Assembly (NCBI GenBank): GCA_015680905.1
Contig: CM027378.1
Location: forward strand, 81,559,501-81,623,500
Direction: 5' to 3'
DNA: 64,000 bases
From: Coptis chinensis
Taxonomy: Eukaryota > Streptophyta > Magnoliopsida > Ranunculales > Ranunculaceae
Each line of letters starts with the position of its first letter. Positions within the stretch are counted from its first letter, which is position 1. The notes below the pieces were generated by a model. That model did not search any database. It was not told the DNA's origin and worked only from the letters and a program-made list of their open reading frames with translations. Shown piece after piece: positions 34,506 through 46,423 of the stretch. Made by a program: the position numbers and the translations under genes.

Positions 34506-35389
34506 ATTTATGTGTCTCTTTTCCCTCTATTTTGTTGTTTTGGTTGAGATGAGTTTCAAATGCCTCTTTATATATAGAGAATCAAGATCGCCACATTAAT
34601 TACCGATATCCACACGGGATTCCATAAATAGGGTGCATATGAGCGTATCCACATTAAATGGACCAAAAATGAAAAATGATGTCCAAATACCGGTATATAT
34701 CTCGTAGAGTACTCTAATACCATCAATCTGAAAGCAGATCAACACACGACATTTTCATTTTGTCAATGCCGAAATTTGAATATTGATATATAATTTTTTC
34801 CCCGCTATCTGAACCTAAATATTGAATCGAAGATAAAACAAAGTTGTGATACACCGTGCGCCATGTTTTCATTTTTCTCCTTACAATTTACGTAACCAAA
34901 GTAGATAGTACCATAACCTTTGCAGTAGTTGCAGAAAAGGTGACTTCTTTGCCAAAAGCCTCTTTCAAGCTTCTAGCACATCTCCACTAGCCGACTACAA
35001 CTTTGAGGACTTGAGGAGTTGGATCTTTAACTTTAGAAATTACACGTTTAAAGTACGTTCTATGCAATTTTTCTTGTGGAATCTATGAGTGTTCATGGTT
35101 ATGTGTTCTTTATAAAAGTTTATCATAAGGAATATGATTTGCAATAGAATGAGTTGAACAAATATTTCCCATTCAATATTTTTCAATTATTTATCTATTT
35201 ATATAACAAAATCAAGAATACATGATAACAATGCAATTGCGCTCACACAAGTATAAAATTTGCTAAATAACCGTTACAGAGCAAAAAAAACATAACTAAT
35301 TGATCAAGTCTTGTTTAGGTGCTAATCCCTTTAGGCCTGACCTCAATACCTTCAACAATAAGTCCAGCCTTCCAGTGACCAGCCTTCAC
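34506..35389. other. Intergenic region between the two F-box/PP2-B fragments
   Basis: A short promoter-like zone with TTTATATATAG (near 34567) lies 60-70 bp upstream of the F-box start. The rest is AT-rich. I see no gene. Confidence 0.35.
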
Positions 35390-36090
35390 CTCCTGCAGGC
35401 TCATCTCAACCACTCCACTCCATCAAGTCTCCTAATTCTATCTCCATCCACCCATCTCTCCACTCGTTTGGAAACTGACCCTCATATCGAGCGGCTGATG
35501 ACAACGCTGGCGTAAGTACGTGACCAAACCTGCGGCGTATCAGCCCAAGATGTTGTGGTACATATATCGTATGTGTGGCCTGCAGTTGCATTCAGGATCT
35601 AAGAAAACCGTACGTTCTCCATTCGCACTACCTCCTCCTCCAAGAAATTTGACTGAGACCTTTGCGGGTGGGTCTTCAAGTCCACATGCCTGATCAAAAA
35701 ATTTGATTACAAGGTATGCCTCATAGCTAGGTAGTCGTTGGTGAAAGGATTTGAGTATCTATCTCCACTTTGATGTGAAGCCAACACACATTTATAAGTT
35801 CAGCCAGCCTTCGCAAAACCTCAGAGTATTATCCTAACCGTAAATATTTAAAGAGGTAGAAACGGAAACAGAAAAAGGTAACAAACCTATAATACAGTAT
35901 TTGTTTAAGTTATCAAAACTAAATATTCAAAAAGATCGAAAGAGCCACAGAAAGAAAATAAAGAGACCTGGAGTTGGGTAAAGGTATCCATTTCCAGTAT
36001 TGAGGAGTGTCGCTCCAGGTAATCTTGAGCTCTTTTGCTCCAATCATGAAACATTTCTTGCCACTCATTTTGTCAAGGTTTACACTCTAC
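35390..36090 (-). pseudogene. F-box protein PP2-B-like, C-terminal (PP2 domain) fragment
   Basis: On the minus strand, 36080-35967 reads MSGKKCFMIGAKELKITWSD and TPQYWKWIPLPNSR. A degraded middle part follows (INVCWLHIKVEIDTQILSP, YLVIKFFDQACGLEDPPAKV, HIRYMYHNILG). The end reads PNEWRDGWMEIELGDLMEW. This is the PP2 domain order of PP2-B F-box proteins. Several frame changes and stops are present. The F-box half of this copy is missing, and the separate F-box piece at 34266-34505 lies on the wrong side to belong to it. Two damaged copies are therefore implied. Confidence 0.75.
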
Positions 36091-37533
36091 CAGTATTGTC
36101 ATTCATTAGGAAAGCCAAGTTCTAACAAACACAATAAAGAGGCAAAAAACAAATAAAAAAATTGAAATAAAGAATAACTTAGCACATACAATATGAGATG
36201 TAGTATCTACGTTGGGTTGACTGACATTTTATCAAATTATCCAAACATACATAATACAATATTTTGCTGCGGAAATCAATAGTCATAAATCATAACTCCA
36301 AAGACAAAAAAATCACGAAAGTGATTCAGTAAAGTTCACCTTTATCATATTTTCACAATGTCATATATATATTGTCACTGGTTTCCTACATTTATGAAAA
36401 TAATAATGTACAACTTTTGAATATTGCCAAGTGTCAACCACCTAAAGTCCTAAACAAAATGATAATAAATGATAAGATCAAAAGCTTTCATCTATAATGA
36501 TTCTCAATCAATTAGGTGTAATTCATTCAAAACCACAATCTTATATCAAGGTAGATCGTCTCTGACTATATGAAACTAAACTAAGTTTTCACCAGGAATG
36601 ATCAAAACCAAAGAACATAGTAGGCATACTTGTACTGTAATATATAGGGCTCTATCTCCTCGATCTGATCGACCCTTGTTTTAAAAAAGGAAGCAGATGA
36701 TCACTTGATCCCATCCAAAAACCTTCTAACCTTCAAATGTTTTTTTCAAAATACAATTAAATCATCAGGAATCTTGTTATTTATAAATAGATCAGTCGAC
36801 TTATCACCAATGAAAAGGTCCTTGTGACTTGTGTCGAGTGGATTATTATTACCTGAATCAACCTAGGAATTTTCAAAGATGGCCATTTCTGAATTTTTTG
36901 TTGTAATATAAACAATGTAAAAATGAATTTAGTAAAAAAGAAGTCATAGCATGCATGGCACCATTGTTGGATGATATGTTAGATGCTTCTAGCAATGCAT
37001 GCAAGCTTAGTACTATGGCTAGTAGGCATTAAGTCGCCAGAAAAAAAAATGATAATAAGCTAAATGAGTGGTATCTCGGTAATAGTTCTACATACTAAAA
37101 CAGTAATACATGTCTAACTTCATACAATAATAAGCCCAACCGCGAGTCAGGAAACTGAGCTTTTTTGTTAAGTTGAGGCACTATGTGCACTATGCCAATT
37201 GTTATCTTGCAATAGGGGATTTCAGTGTAGTCGCTCCTCCCTATCCTTCTAAAAACTAAGGCTATAGTGTTGACAGGGGACAATTACATAATATAAACCT
37301 ATAAGAACTTCAAGAATAGAATAAAATGTTTAGGCATGTCACCATGAGATACGTTATATATATTTCTGCGGCAGAAAAAAGTTGTAAAGATCTCGTAATC
37401 TTCTAGACTCTAACATTGGAAACGTAATTGCACTCACAAATATAATGTTGAATTCAGTAAAGCATCTTTAACTCATCTATAACTCATCACTAAACAACAT
37501 TGTTTAGCTCGCAACAACAGAGCTAGAAGGTTT

Positions 37534-37640
37534 CTAGTGTTCTATTGCTTAAGACTTGGGAGGTTAGGCCCAAGGTCTTAGGTTTGATTCCTCCTTCACG
37601 GGGGATAAAAATTAGAAGGGGATTAAGGAATAAAAGTTTC
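37534..37640 (+). mobile_element. Candidate tRNA-derived SINE
   Basis: The stretch contains TCTATTGCTTAAGACTTGGG and, 40 bp later, GGTTTGATTCC (37581-37591), an excellent pol III B-box. It is followed by CCTTCACGGGGGATAAAAA. The spacing resembles the tRNA-like head of plant SINEs. The A-box is weak, and no clear target duplication was found. Confidence 0.4.
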
Positions 37641-38488
37641 TTTTAATAATTAAAAATAAAATGAGTGAGCGTATTGACCATACCAACAAGGTACTTGGTG
37701 ACTCCCTTGTGTCTTATTGTATGTCATCTTAAATCTTTTCCACCAAAACCTTCATTAGATGTGTGGGACCAACTTGACCATTGTCAGGTGCATAGTTGTT
37801 ATTCCTCTGGATATCCATTCTCTGAGGAAAATATTGTATAACCAACTACTACAACCTTAGAACTCATGTGCAATTTGTGTAGCATTCACGATGAAAATAG
37901 ATATAAAAGTTGGCAGAAATTTTGGATGCGAAAAATATCGTGCTTCAAACCTAATATAATCCTAATGCACCTTAAACTCAAACAATAGTACTATATCCTA
38001 AAATGTTGCCCACTGCTCCTTATAACAATACAACAAATCACTGCACCTTAGTGACCAAGCTTGTAGCAATACAACAAATCACTAAGGTCCTTTCACACTT
38101 GATCAGGCATAACACCAAACGTATAGTGAGGCACACCAATACATAAATTTACAGATCCATCAAAAGAGGGGAAAAATAGATGAGTTTACATTTAGTACAA
38201 AACTGGTCTTTTAGTAAAAACTTATGTGCATTAAGTTTGTACCGAAGCTGAGTTATAGATGAGTTGAAGTTGTCTAAGAATTCAAATCCAATAATAAATT
38301 AATACTTGTTAATCAATATGGTTCAGCCCTTCTAAATGATCTTTTTCTGTTTGCCCTTGTTTCCACACCTTATATGAAGTTCTCATAGCAGTTGGGTCTT
38401 GGTTTTCCGAGGCTATATCTAATTTACAAAGAACTTGGCAGGCATGTCGGAACTGGTAAAACTTGTTGTTGGTGGTGGTTGTTGAGTG

Positions 38489-38518
38489 TGTGTGTGTGTG
38501 TGGTGGTGGTGGTGGTGG
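38489..38518. repeat. Compound GT / GGT microsatellite
   Basis: About eight GT units run directly into six GGT units. Confidence 0.9.
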
Positions 38519-41500
38519 GATGTCTTGACAACCCATGGAAAGAAAAATTGCACTTGCAATTGGCTTTAGCATGTTAAGATTGAGCAATAAGAAGGCCATC
38601 CTGTTTTTTAGTTGCCACATCAAGACTGCAAAACTCAAGAACTGATGGGGCTTCCTTTGGAAACTTGAGTTTGGTAGTGGGAGCACAAAAAGAAAACAAA
38701 CCAAACCAAAATATTGAAACCACAACATAATTATAAGAAGAACAATTAGAGATTTCAGTTCTTGTCTCGCCAACAAAAACTAAGAAAATTAACTGTCTCA
38801 TTAAACAAATTTGAAATATGTAAAACATAAATATACCTAACCGCTATGTAGTTTTGCTATTGCATTAGTCGCAACACCCTTCCAAATCCACCCTCAGCAG
38901 TCACCACCATCATTTCTAGTACTGTTGTCGAGAGTCGAGACCCCTGCAGCAAAGAGAAAGCAGCATCAACAACCCCAAAAACAACACCACTCCTCTAGCA
39001 ATTGACAATTAATCCCACTATTAGAAAAGCTAATCTTCTCCCACTATTAGTTGAGAGGATAATTTTGCAAAGATATGTAAATGATTAGTGGGTAGCAATA
39101 GAACGTTGTATCTAAAACTCAACTTTATGAATCTATTATCATCATTCACCAATGAAGATATCCTAATCAATGGCAACATCCTTCTTATGCAACAACCTTT
39201 TAAATATTTGATACCTGCAAAAGCAATATAATACACTACTTTTCTAAGCTTGATCAACATCCATCATGTTTAAGGTGTTTGCTAGTTAATGGAACTATAA
39301 CATGCAAGTGAAACGAGAATGCTAAGTGAAGAGTGCAACTTCTATGACTGCAAATATCCAAAATCCTTATATACCAATTACCAAAAGCTTTGTAGAATTG
39401 CAGAACTTTGGTATTCCTTAATTAAGGGCCAAACTGAAAATATGAGACTTACCCAACTGGTTTGATCGCTTCAGAAAAAAAAGTATTCACCCTCTACATG
39501 CCACGAACCCAGAGTTGATTAAATGGTTTACAAAACTTGCAATCTAACCAAAGAACAAAGATAGGAGAAAGAACAAAAATCAAATCAGTGAGGTATTAAT
39601 TAGAATACTAAAAATTAAATGATGTCCCTATTGAAATGGCGGTGTCGAGGTTCTCTAATTTGCTTACTCCATGATTGAATTGAAATAGAATATCAAATTT
39701 CTTAGCTTCATCCATCAACCAAATGGCTGCTTGTTCCAACACCTCTTACTGTTCAATACTTGAATATATAAGAGTTATCCATCTAACAAATGAATCAAAT
39801 CAAATAAGCTCTACCGTAGGTGCGCGCTGAAGACTAAAAGTGAGGAATGAATAAATTTGAACGTTCGAGAAATTAGAAATTGGTTGGCGAAATCCATCGT
39901 TGTATGACACACAGTTTTAATGGGGAGAAGTAAGGCTTTATTTATATATTTGAGAACTAAGAGTGGCAAACCAAGCGAAGCGTTTTTGTGAGTTTTATTT
40001 GTTTTGAATTTTCAATGAAGAAGTTCAACAGAGAGGACACCAATCGTTAAAAGTCATTTACTCTCATAGTAATTCTAATAGTGCTAATTAACTATTTTTA
40101 ATTTTCTAATTGTGCACTGTAGCGCCTCCTGACCCTTGATTTATACCACCTTAAATTGAATCCCAGCCGTTGGCTATAAAAGCATCTATGTTTGGCCAAA
40201 ATGCTTGGTTATTACTTATTAGCCATTTGTTCTTCACGTCAAACTTCAATTTTAATATATAGGCATAAGATAATGTAACGCTATAATTGCCTCATTGCAT
40301 TTGTATTTTGATCAAAACTTAACAAACTTGGATCCTAAAAAGATAATCACAAAAGACACGAAAACACAACATAGGAGAACTAAATAGATGTCAACAACGT
40401 GTGTTATTGAAATAAATATATAAACAAAATAATAAATAAAAATGTCATGGCTGAAGATCAAGCTAGGACTTTGTACCTTAGACAGTAAACATTTTGAGAG
40501 TGAGGCCAACGAGTAGAATCAAACCTTTGAGTTTCTCTTTTGGGCTAATGTTTTAATTATTGAATCCCAACCATGTCCAAGGTCTTAAGGTCTTAATGGC
40601 GAGACCGAGAACGAAAGGTTTGAACACTTGACTCATGTTGACATGAGGTTGCTCCAGCTAACCTAACCACACCCCAATTCTCTTGAATTCTTGACATGCC
40701 ATTTCTGTTTCATCAAAGCAATCCAAACCTCAATTTCAAAATATTTCATAAAAAAAATACATAAATAATAAGTGACGAACTCCTAACAAATTGAAAAGTT
40801 TCACATTTCAGCCAAATCAGGGAATTCTAGGCTAGAATGAACTGACATAATTTTGCAATGAAATAAATCAAACAATAAGTCAAAAATAAAATTTTCAGAA
40901 AGCTTGGGGGTTTCAATGAGACAAATAGATTAAAATTAGGTATTGAATTTTCAAGGAATTCAACAAAACCCACTGACGAAAACATGAAAAAACCAAACCC
41001 CAACAATGAAACCTTTCAAAACTCAAAACCTTTCAAGGATCGAATTGAGCATCAAACTAACCTTTTCTTTGATGTTGAATTAAAATCAAAACCCTTGGAC
41101 AAATTAAACTTCAAGAGTAGGAGAAAATATGATTTTTTTTCATTTTGTTATCTTTTACTTTTGGCAAAAGAAAGGGGGAGACGGAAAGAGATTGAGAGGG
41201 AGATGGAATGAGAAAGGACTCTGTGTATTTATGGTAATTAAAACATGTAATTAATATGAAGTGGGCATTTATTGTGTGAGCGTATAATTCAAAATGGCGT
41301 GGATTTGGTTTTTTAATTAACTACCACATGGAAGGACTGATTACCCCTACTAAACAGTGTTAAGCAACACTTTAATTGAAGGACAATATGGGTACTACAA
41401 ATTTACATGGGTGTAAAAAGACCAAATAGTCATTCTTAATAGTATTTAAACGCTTCATTTAATTATTCATTGGGGGGTATTATGCGTAAGAAAAATACCC

Positions 41501-41562
41501 GGATGGCATGAATTTAAGAGTCCATGTTAGTTATAGGAGATACTACTAGTAGAGATATATAG

Positions 41563-44500
41563 ATAAGAAGGCTAGGAGACTGAGTTTTGACTCTCACGAA
41601 TTGTTGAGAGTGTTCACGTTTTATATATAAGCAAGGTTGTTACAGATTTACAAGTATATCTCCTAGAATATGGGAGGAGATCAATACAACTAGTTAGCAA
41701 ACTAAGAGTTCTGAATAATAGGAATCTATCACGTTATTACTCCTCTCAAGGTGGAGTGTGAATGTGAAGAACGCCCAGCTTGGAAATCAAATTTTGAAAA
41801 GCTTATTTTCCCAATGCTTTAGTGAAGACATCAGTCAATTGAGAAGATGAAGAAACAAATTGTGGAAACAAAAGCTTGGACATGATCTTCTCACGAACAA
41901 AATGACAATCAATCTCTATATGCTTAGTCCGTTCATGAAAAACTGGATTATTAGCAATATGTAAAGTAGCTTGATTGTCACAATAGAAGAGATAGGGAGA
42001 CTTATTCATAATACCAAAATCTTGAAATAAAAAACGCATCCATTGTAATTCAGAAGCTAAAGTAGCCATGACCCTATACTCAGCTTCAGCAGAAGACCTT
42101 GAAACAATGTTTTGTTTATTTGTTTTCCAAGAGATCAAATTAGATCCCAAGAAAATACAATAGCCAGTCGTCGAGTGACACGTTTGAGGACAACCAGCCC
42201 AGTCGGAATCACAAAACCGACGCACATCCAATGTGCTAGAAGATGAGAAAAAAATGCCTTTGCCAATGGAACCCTTCAAATAATGAACCAAACGATGAGC
42301 AACATCTAAGTGAGCACTTCGTGGAGAATGCATAAATTGGCATAAGACATGAATTGCATAGTTAATATATGGTCTTGTCACTGTGAGATAGATAAGGCGA
42401 CCTGCCAAACGCCGATAAGAGGTAGGGTCTGTTAACAAAGTACCATCATCAGGAGATAAACAAAGATGTTGTTCCATAGGAAGAGGAGAGATATGACCAC
42501 CAATAAGACCAGTATCATGTAGAATATCAAGAACATATTTCTGTTATGATAAAAAAGTGTCTCTTTTAGAGTGAGTCACTTCAATCCCCAATAAGTATTA
42601 TTTAAGCTTGCCAAGGTATTTAATAGAAAATTTGGATGCTAAAAATTGCTTGGCACGCATAATAGCCATATCATTGTTGCCTGAAACAATAATATCATCA
42701 ACATATATCAAGACAATTGTCATAGAAGTACCTTCACTTATAATGAATAAAGAGTAATCTGCTTTAGACTGAGAGAAGCCAGCACTCAAAAGAGTAGAAG
42801 AATGTTTAGCAAACCACTGACGCGAGACTTGTTTTAAACCATAAATAGACTTATGAAGATGTCAGACTCGCCTCTCCCCCTGTCGAGCAAATCCTGAAGG
42901 AGGAGTCATATAAATCTCTTCATTTAAATCACCTTGTAAAAAAGCATTATTAACATCCATTTGGTGGAGAGAGCACCCTTTGATAGCAGCAAGAGAAATA
43001 AGAGTACGAATAGTCACAAGCTTGGCGACCAGAGCAAAAGTGTCGGGGTAGTCTAGACCTTCAACTTGGGTAAAACCCTTAGCAACTAAGCGTGCTTTGT
43101 AGCGTTCGATAGTGCCATCAGATTTGTACGTGATTGTGAACACCCATTTGCACTTAATAGGTTTCTTGTGAGAAGGAAGAGATACAAGACTCCATGTATG
43201 GTTCTGTTCAAGTGCCATAATTTATTTCTCCATAGTTTCCCGCTAATAGGGCACTTTTACTGCCTCGGAAAATGTCCGAGGCACCTCTATAGAAGTAATG
43301 GTAGAAAGAAAACATCTATGTCCTGGAGAGAAATTAGAATATGTAAAATAATGATGGAGAGGGTAGGGTGTACCTGACAACACAGAAGGTGATGTAGAAG
43401 TGGAACATCCATGAGTAATAGTAGAAGCTTTAGGCCAAACATAGCCTTCAATGAGAGGCTTTGGAGGTGGGTGATGGTTTCTCTGAGGCTTAGAAAGGAT
43501 TGGTGCATCTGTTGATTGAGTGGCAGGAAGTGAATCAATATTGGAAGAAACGGGTTCAACAACATGAGTGTCGGGTCTAACCTGTAGAGGATGGGCGGAA
43601 TGAGATATGGAACCTGGAGTAGTCAGAGAAACAATTGGGTTAGAGTTTGCACATGGGCTGTGAATGTGGTCAACCTGAGAAGATGGATGACTGGAAGGTA
43701 AGATGCTATGTTCATTCATAATGGATTCACTAGTATCGAAATCAGCTAAAAATGGTGTAACATAAGAAGAAGTAGACTAGAGTTTAGACAAATCTTTAAA
43801 AGGAAAAATGCCTTCATAAAAAATAACACCACGAGAAGTGTATACAGTTTGAGTTGTAAGATCATAAACTTGGTACCCTTTTTGTGCATAAAGATAACCA
43901 GCAAAAATACCAGGTTTAGCACGTTGATCAAATTTGTGCTTAATATTAGCATTATGGGCATACCATAAGTTGCCAAAAACACGTAAATTACTATAAATCG
44001 GTGGTGATGTAAGTAAGATTTCATATGGGGATTTACCCGATAGAAGAGGGGTAGGCATTTTATTTATAAGGTAAACTGCTGTGACAACACAGTCACCCCA
44101 AAAAGTTAAAGGTAAGTGAGCTGCTTGAAAGCGTAATGCCCGAGCTACTTCTAAAATATGACGGTGTTTTCGTTCTACAACACTATTTTGTTGGGGAGTC
44201 CCAACATAACTTCTCTGATGAATAATGTCATTTAAAGAAAAGAAAGATTGTATCATCAACAAACCCTATTTTGTTGCAGCGTTCCCATTGATATGCAGGT
44301 CCTTTGGAGATGTTGGAAGAGGTTGTTTGATGGTATCATCAACAAACCCTAATTTGTTTTTGGCACGAAGGGCCATAGTGATAGCTCGCAGCCATGAAGA
44401 ATAGTTATCACCAGTTGAAGGCGGTGAAACAAGAATAGCAGTTGGGTTATCAGAATTATGTATAAAAAAAGAATCATCAAAGTGAGTCTCGGAGTTAATA

Positions 44501-44766
44501 GTTGAGAGAGTATCTGTTGGTGTTGGTGAAGTCATTATTGTTGGAAAAAAAAATTAGGATGTTTTAGGCTCTTGATACCATGTAAATAATAAGAAGGCTA
44601 GGAGACTGAGTTTTGACTCTCACGAATTGTTGAGAGTGTTCACATTTCATATATAAGTAAAGTTGTTACAAATTTACAAGTATATCTCCTAGAATATGAG
44701 AGGAGATCAATACAACTAGCTAGCAAACTAAGAGTTCTGAATAATAGTAATCTATCACGTTATTAC
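41563..44766 (-). mobile_element. Internally deleted Ty1/copia element
   Basis: Two LTRs of about 180 bp (41563-41740 and 44581-44766) flank a minus-strand polyprotein. Next to the right LTR, on the minus strand, is TGGTATCAAGAGCC, the usual copia primer-binding site complementary to initiator tRNA-Met. The LTRs differ at 8 of about 178 aligned positions, mostly transitions, so the insertion is not recent. The left LTR lacks its terminal TGTAAAT, and I cannot see a target duplication. The element is missing the region from the gag zinc knuckle through protease into integrase. Confidence 0.88.
41803..44535 (-). pseudogene. Copia gag-pol polyprotein, broken and deleted
   Basis: In order on the minus strand: the gag N-terminus (44535-44266, NPTAILVSPPSTGDNYSSWL), the integrase C-terminal half (44262-43777, GTPQQNSVVERKHRHILEVA), and a proline/serine-rich linker. 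Reverse transcriptase follows (43218-42598), with [40 protein letters not shown] and the catalytic YVDD. RNase H is last (42477-41803), with CDSDWAGCPQT, SRSSAEAEYRVMA and HIEIDCHFVREKI. Zinc knuckle, protease and integrase core are deleted. A TGA in RT (near 42870) replaces a Cys codon, and several frame shifts occur. It cannot transpose by itself. Confidence 0.9.
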
Positions 44767-45121
44767 TTACTGTGATTATTGGTTGTCTCCTAAACTTTTC
44801 AAGAGATGGAAAATTCAGAGAGCATTGAAGCTATAACGGATGTGTATAATGTGAGATCGATCAGTAAAGAGAGTATGCTGAGGAAGTATCGAATTCTCGA
44901 AGGGAAGGACTAGGGGCATGACTACCATCTATGGTCTTTCCGAAATTTAGAGGTGTGGTATGTACACAACCAATAGTGAAAAATTTGACTACAAAAACTA
45001 AGAGACTCTGTGATTTGTCCAGACTCACTGCCCCTCTTTTTGAGACTAGACTGTTGCAACTACATGCCCATACATATATCCTCCAGAGTAGACAAATGTT
45101 ATATGAAGAGATAACATTTTT

Positions 45122-45174
45122 AGTCCCACATCCTTCATTGGAAAAAGAATATGGGAGACGTAGGCTATATAATG
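45122..45174 (+). promoter_or_regulatory. Plant snRNA promoter (USE + TATA)
   Basis: AGTCCCACATCC at 45122-45133 matches the plant upstream sequence element RTCCCACATCG in all but the last base. CTATATAATG at 45165-45174 is the TATA box. Their spacing of about 33 bp is the pol II-type arrangement (pol III snRNA genes have them about 10 bp closer). TATA lies about 30 bp before the RNA start. Confidence 0.88.
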
Positions 45175-45197
45175 AGAGTCGAGCAGCATTACAAATC

Positions 45198-45393
45198 ATA
45201 CCTTTCTCGGCCTTTTGGCTAAGATCAAGTGTAGTATCTGTTCTTATCAGTTTAATATCTGATATGTGAGGCAATGCCTCACACGATATTAAATTAATTT
45301 TTGATTGGGGGAGATTCCACACAATAGCTTGCTATTGGGGATCTCGTGTGTCGCCCATGCGTTGCAGTACTGCTTGGGCTCGGCGCACCCCTA
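45198..45393 (+). ncRNA. U2: U2 spliceosomal snRNA
   Basis: The RNA begins ATACCTTTCTCGGCCTTTTG and contains the branch-point recognition region GTGTAGTATCTGTTC. It also has stem-loop IIa/b (TCTGATATGTGAGGCAATGC then CTCACACGATATTAAA), an Sm-type site (AATTTTTGA) and stem-loops III and IV. The 5' half matches conserved plant U2 closely. The 3' stem-loops are more variable, as is normal. U2 pairs with the intron branch site in the spliceosome. With an intact promoter and 3' box, the copy looks expressible. The exact 3' end is estimated from the usual length of about 196 nt. Confidence 0.95.
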
Positions 45394-45411
45394 CCAAATC
45401 AAGTTTAAACA
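45394..45411 (+). terminator. Plant snRNA 3' box
   Basis: CAAATCAAGTTTAAAC, just after the U2 3' end, fits the plant snRNA 3'-end formation signal CA(N)3-10AGTNNAA. Confidence 0.65.
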
Positions 45412-45834
45412 TTTACGTCCCTTTCCCCATTAACAATAGAACTTAACTTTAATTCCATGGAATCTAACCTTTTGCGGGGAAGTAAGCCAACATTATCATA
45501 GCTTAAGCCGGTCTTGAAGGAGGTTTGGAAATAGACTGTGTACAACGTCCCCATTGGTTGTGAGGTGAGTAGGTGAGACAGGTACAAGTTAGTCAACGAG
45601 GTTGGCACATTGCTAGAAACCAAAACTATGGTCGAATTTGGATTAAAATAACCAAAGTCAGTCAACAAGGTTGGCACATTGCGTGTGGTGCAAAACCATT
45701 GCTCATAAGATTTAGATCAGTATGGAGTCGGCTCTCAAAGAAAATGACATATCCGCTTGAACTATATGTTGCCACCTAGTCCATATTGAACTTGACCACC
45801 ACTGATAGCCCAGAACAATGGTAGTGCATACTAT

Positions 45835-46235
45835 AGTACAAAATATCACGATATATTGTGATATTTATTGATATTTATTGAGATTTCAAAAAAATATATA
45901 TAAATACCACGATATATTTAGAGATATATATAACTGTAAATATCGGTGATATTTCGACGATATTTGTAATATTTGGCAATATTTGGTGATATTTAGTGAT
46001 ATTTTGTGTATGTAACAGTTTTATTTAATATTTACTATTATATTTTAAATAAATATAAATAATGTATCATGATATATCAAGAAATATTCACAATATCTAC
46101 GATATTTGTTGATATTTTGAATATATTTACGATATTTGCATATGAAACAATGTCAAATATTTCCAAAGAGGGAGATATATCCACGATACATATCGAGAAA
46201 TTAACTATCGATAAATACCCATATCCTGATATTTT
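45835..46235. repeat. Degenerate GATATTT-rich repeat
   Basis: Dozens of copies of (T/C)GATATTT and GATATAT at irregular spacing of 8-13 bp, for example GGTGATATTTAGTGATATTT. Open frames here are artefacts. Confidence 0.75.
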
Positions 46236-46423
46236 GAACTATGGTGCACAACATACGCTGCTCCAACCATCTAATTTTAGACCATGACATATTGTCATCA
46301 TAATCATTTTAACAATGTTGCCTTTGGTTCCTTATATAAAGGCCATTCATGCATAGCCTCAGTCAAGTACTCAAGTCTTACAAAGACTTTGAGAGTAGAT
46401 ACCATTAATTAATTGATTCCTCC

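Larger units (their letters stand above)
36091..41555. other. Intergenic, degenerate, repeat-bearing DNA
   Basis: I find no convincing gene. The interval contains a candidate SINE (37534-37640) and a GT/GGT microsatellite. A 155-codon minus-strand frame (38309-38776) crosses that microsatellite and is not recognised. At its right edge (41555) is a Helitron-like 5' end, TCTCTACTAGTAGTATCTCC on the minus strand after an A, related to the one at 34264. Its 3' end was not found. Confidence 0.4.

Noticed and set aside
38309..38776. 155-codon minus-strand frame
   Set aside because: Its middle is a translated GT/GGT microsatellite (poly-Pro, HTHTH), and no conserved motif is present.
43243..43719. 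Separate gene for a serine/proline-rich protein
   Set aside because: It is the variable linker between integrase and reverse transcriptase of the copia polyprotein.
45198..45393. Protein-coding frames across the U2 locus
   Set aside because: They overlap a clear snRNA and its promoter and have no similarity to proteins.
46069..46287. 72-codon plus-strand frame
   Set aside because: It is made of GATATTT repeats and has no start context or family.
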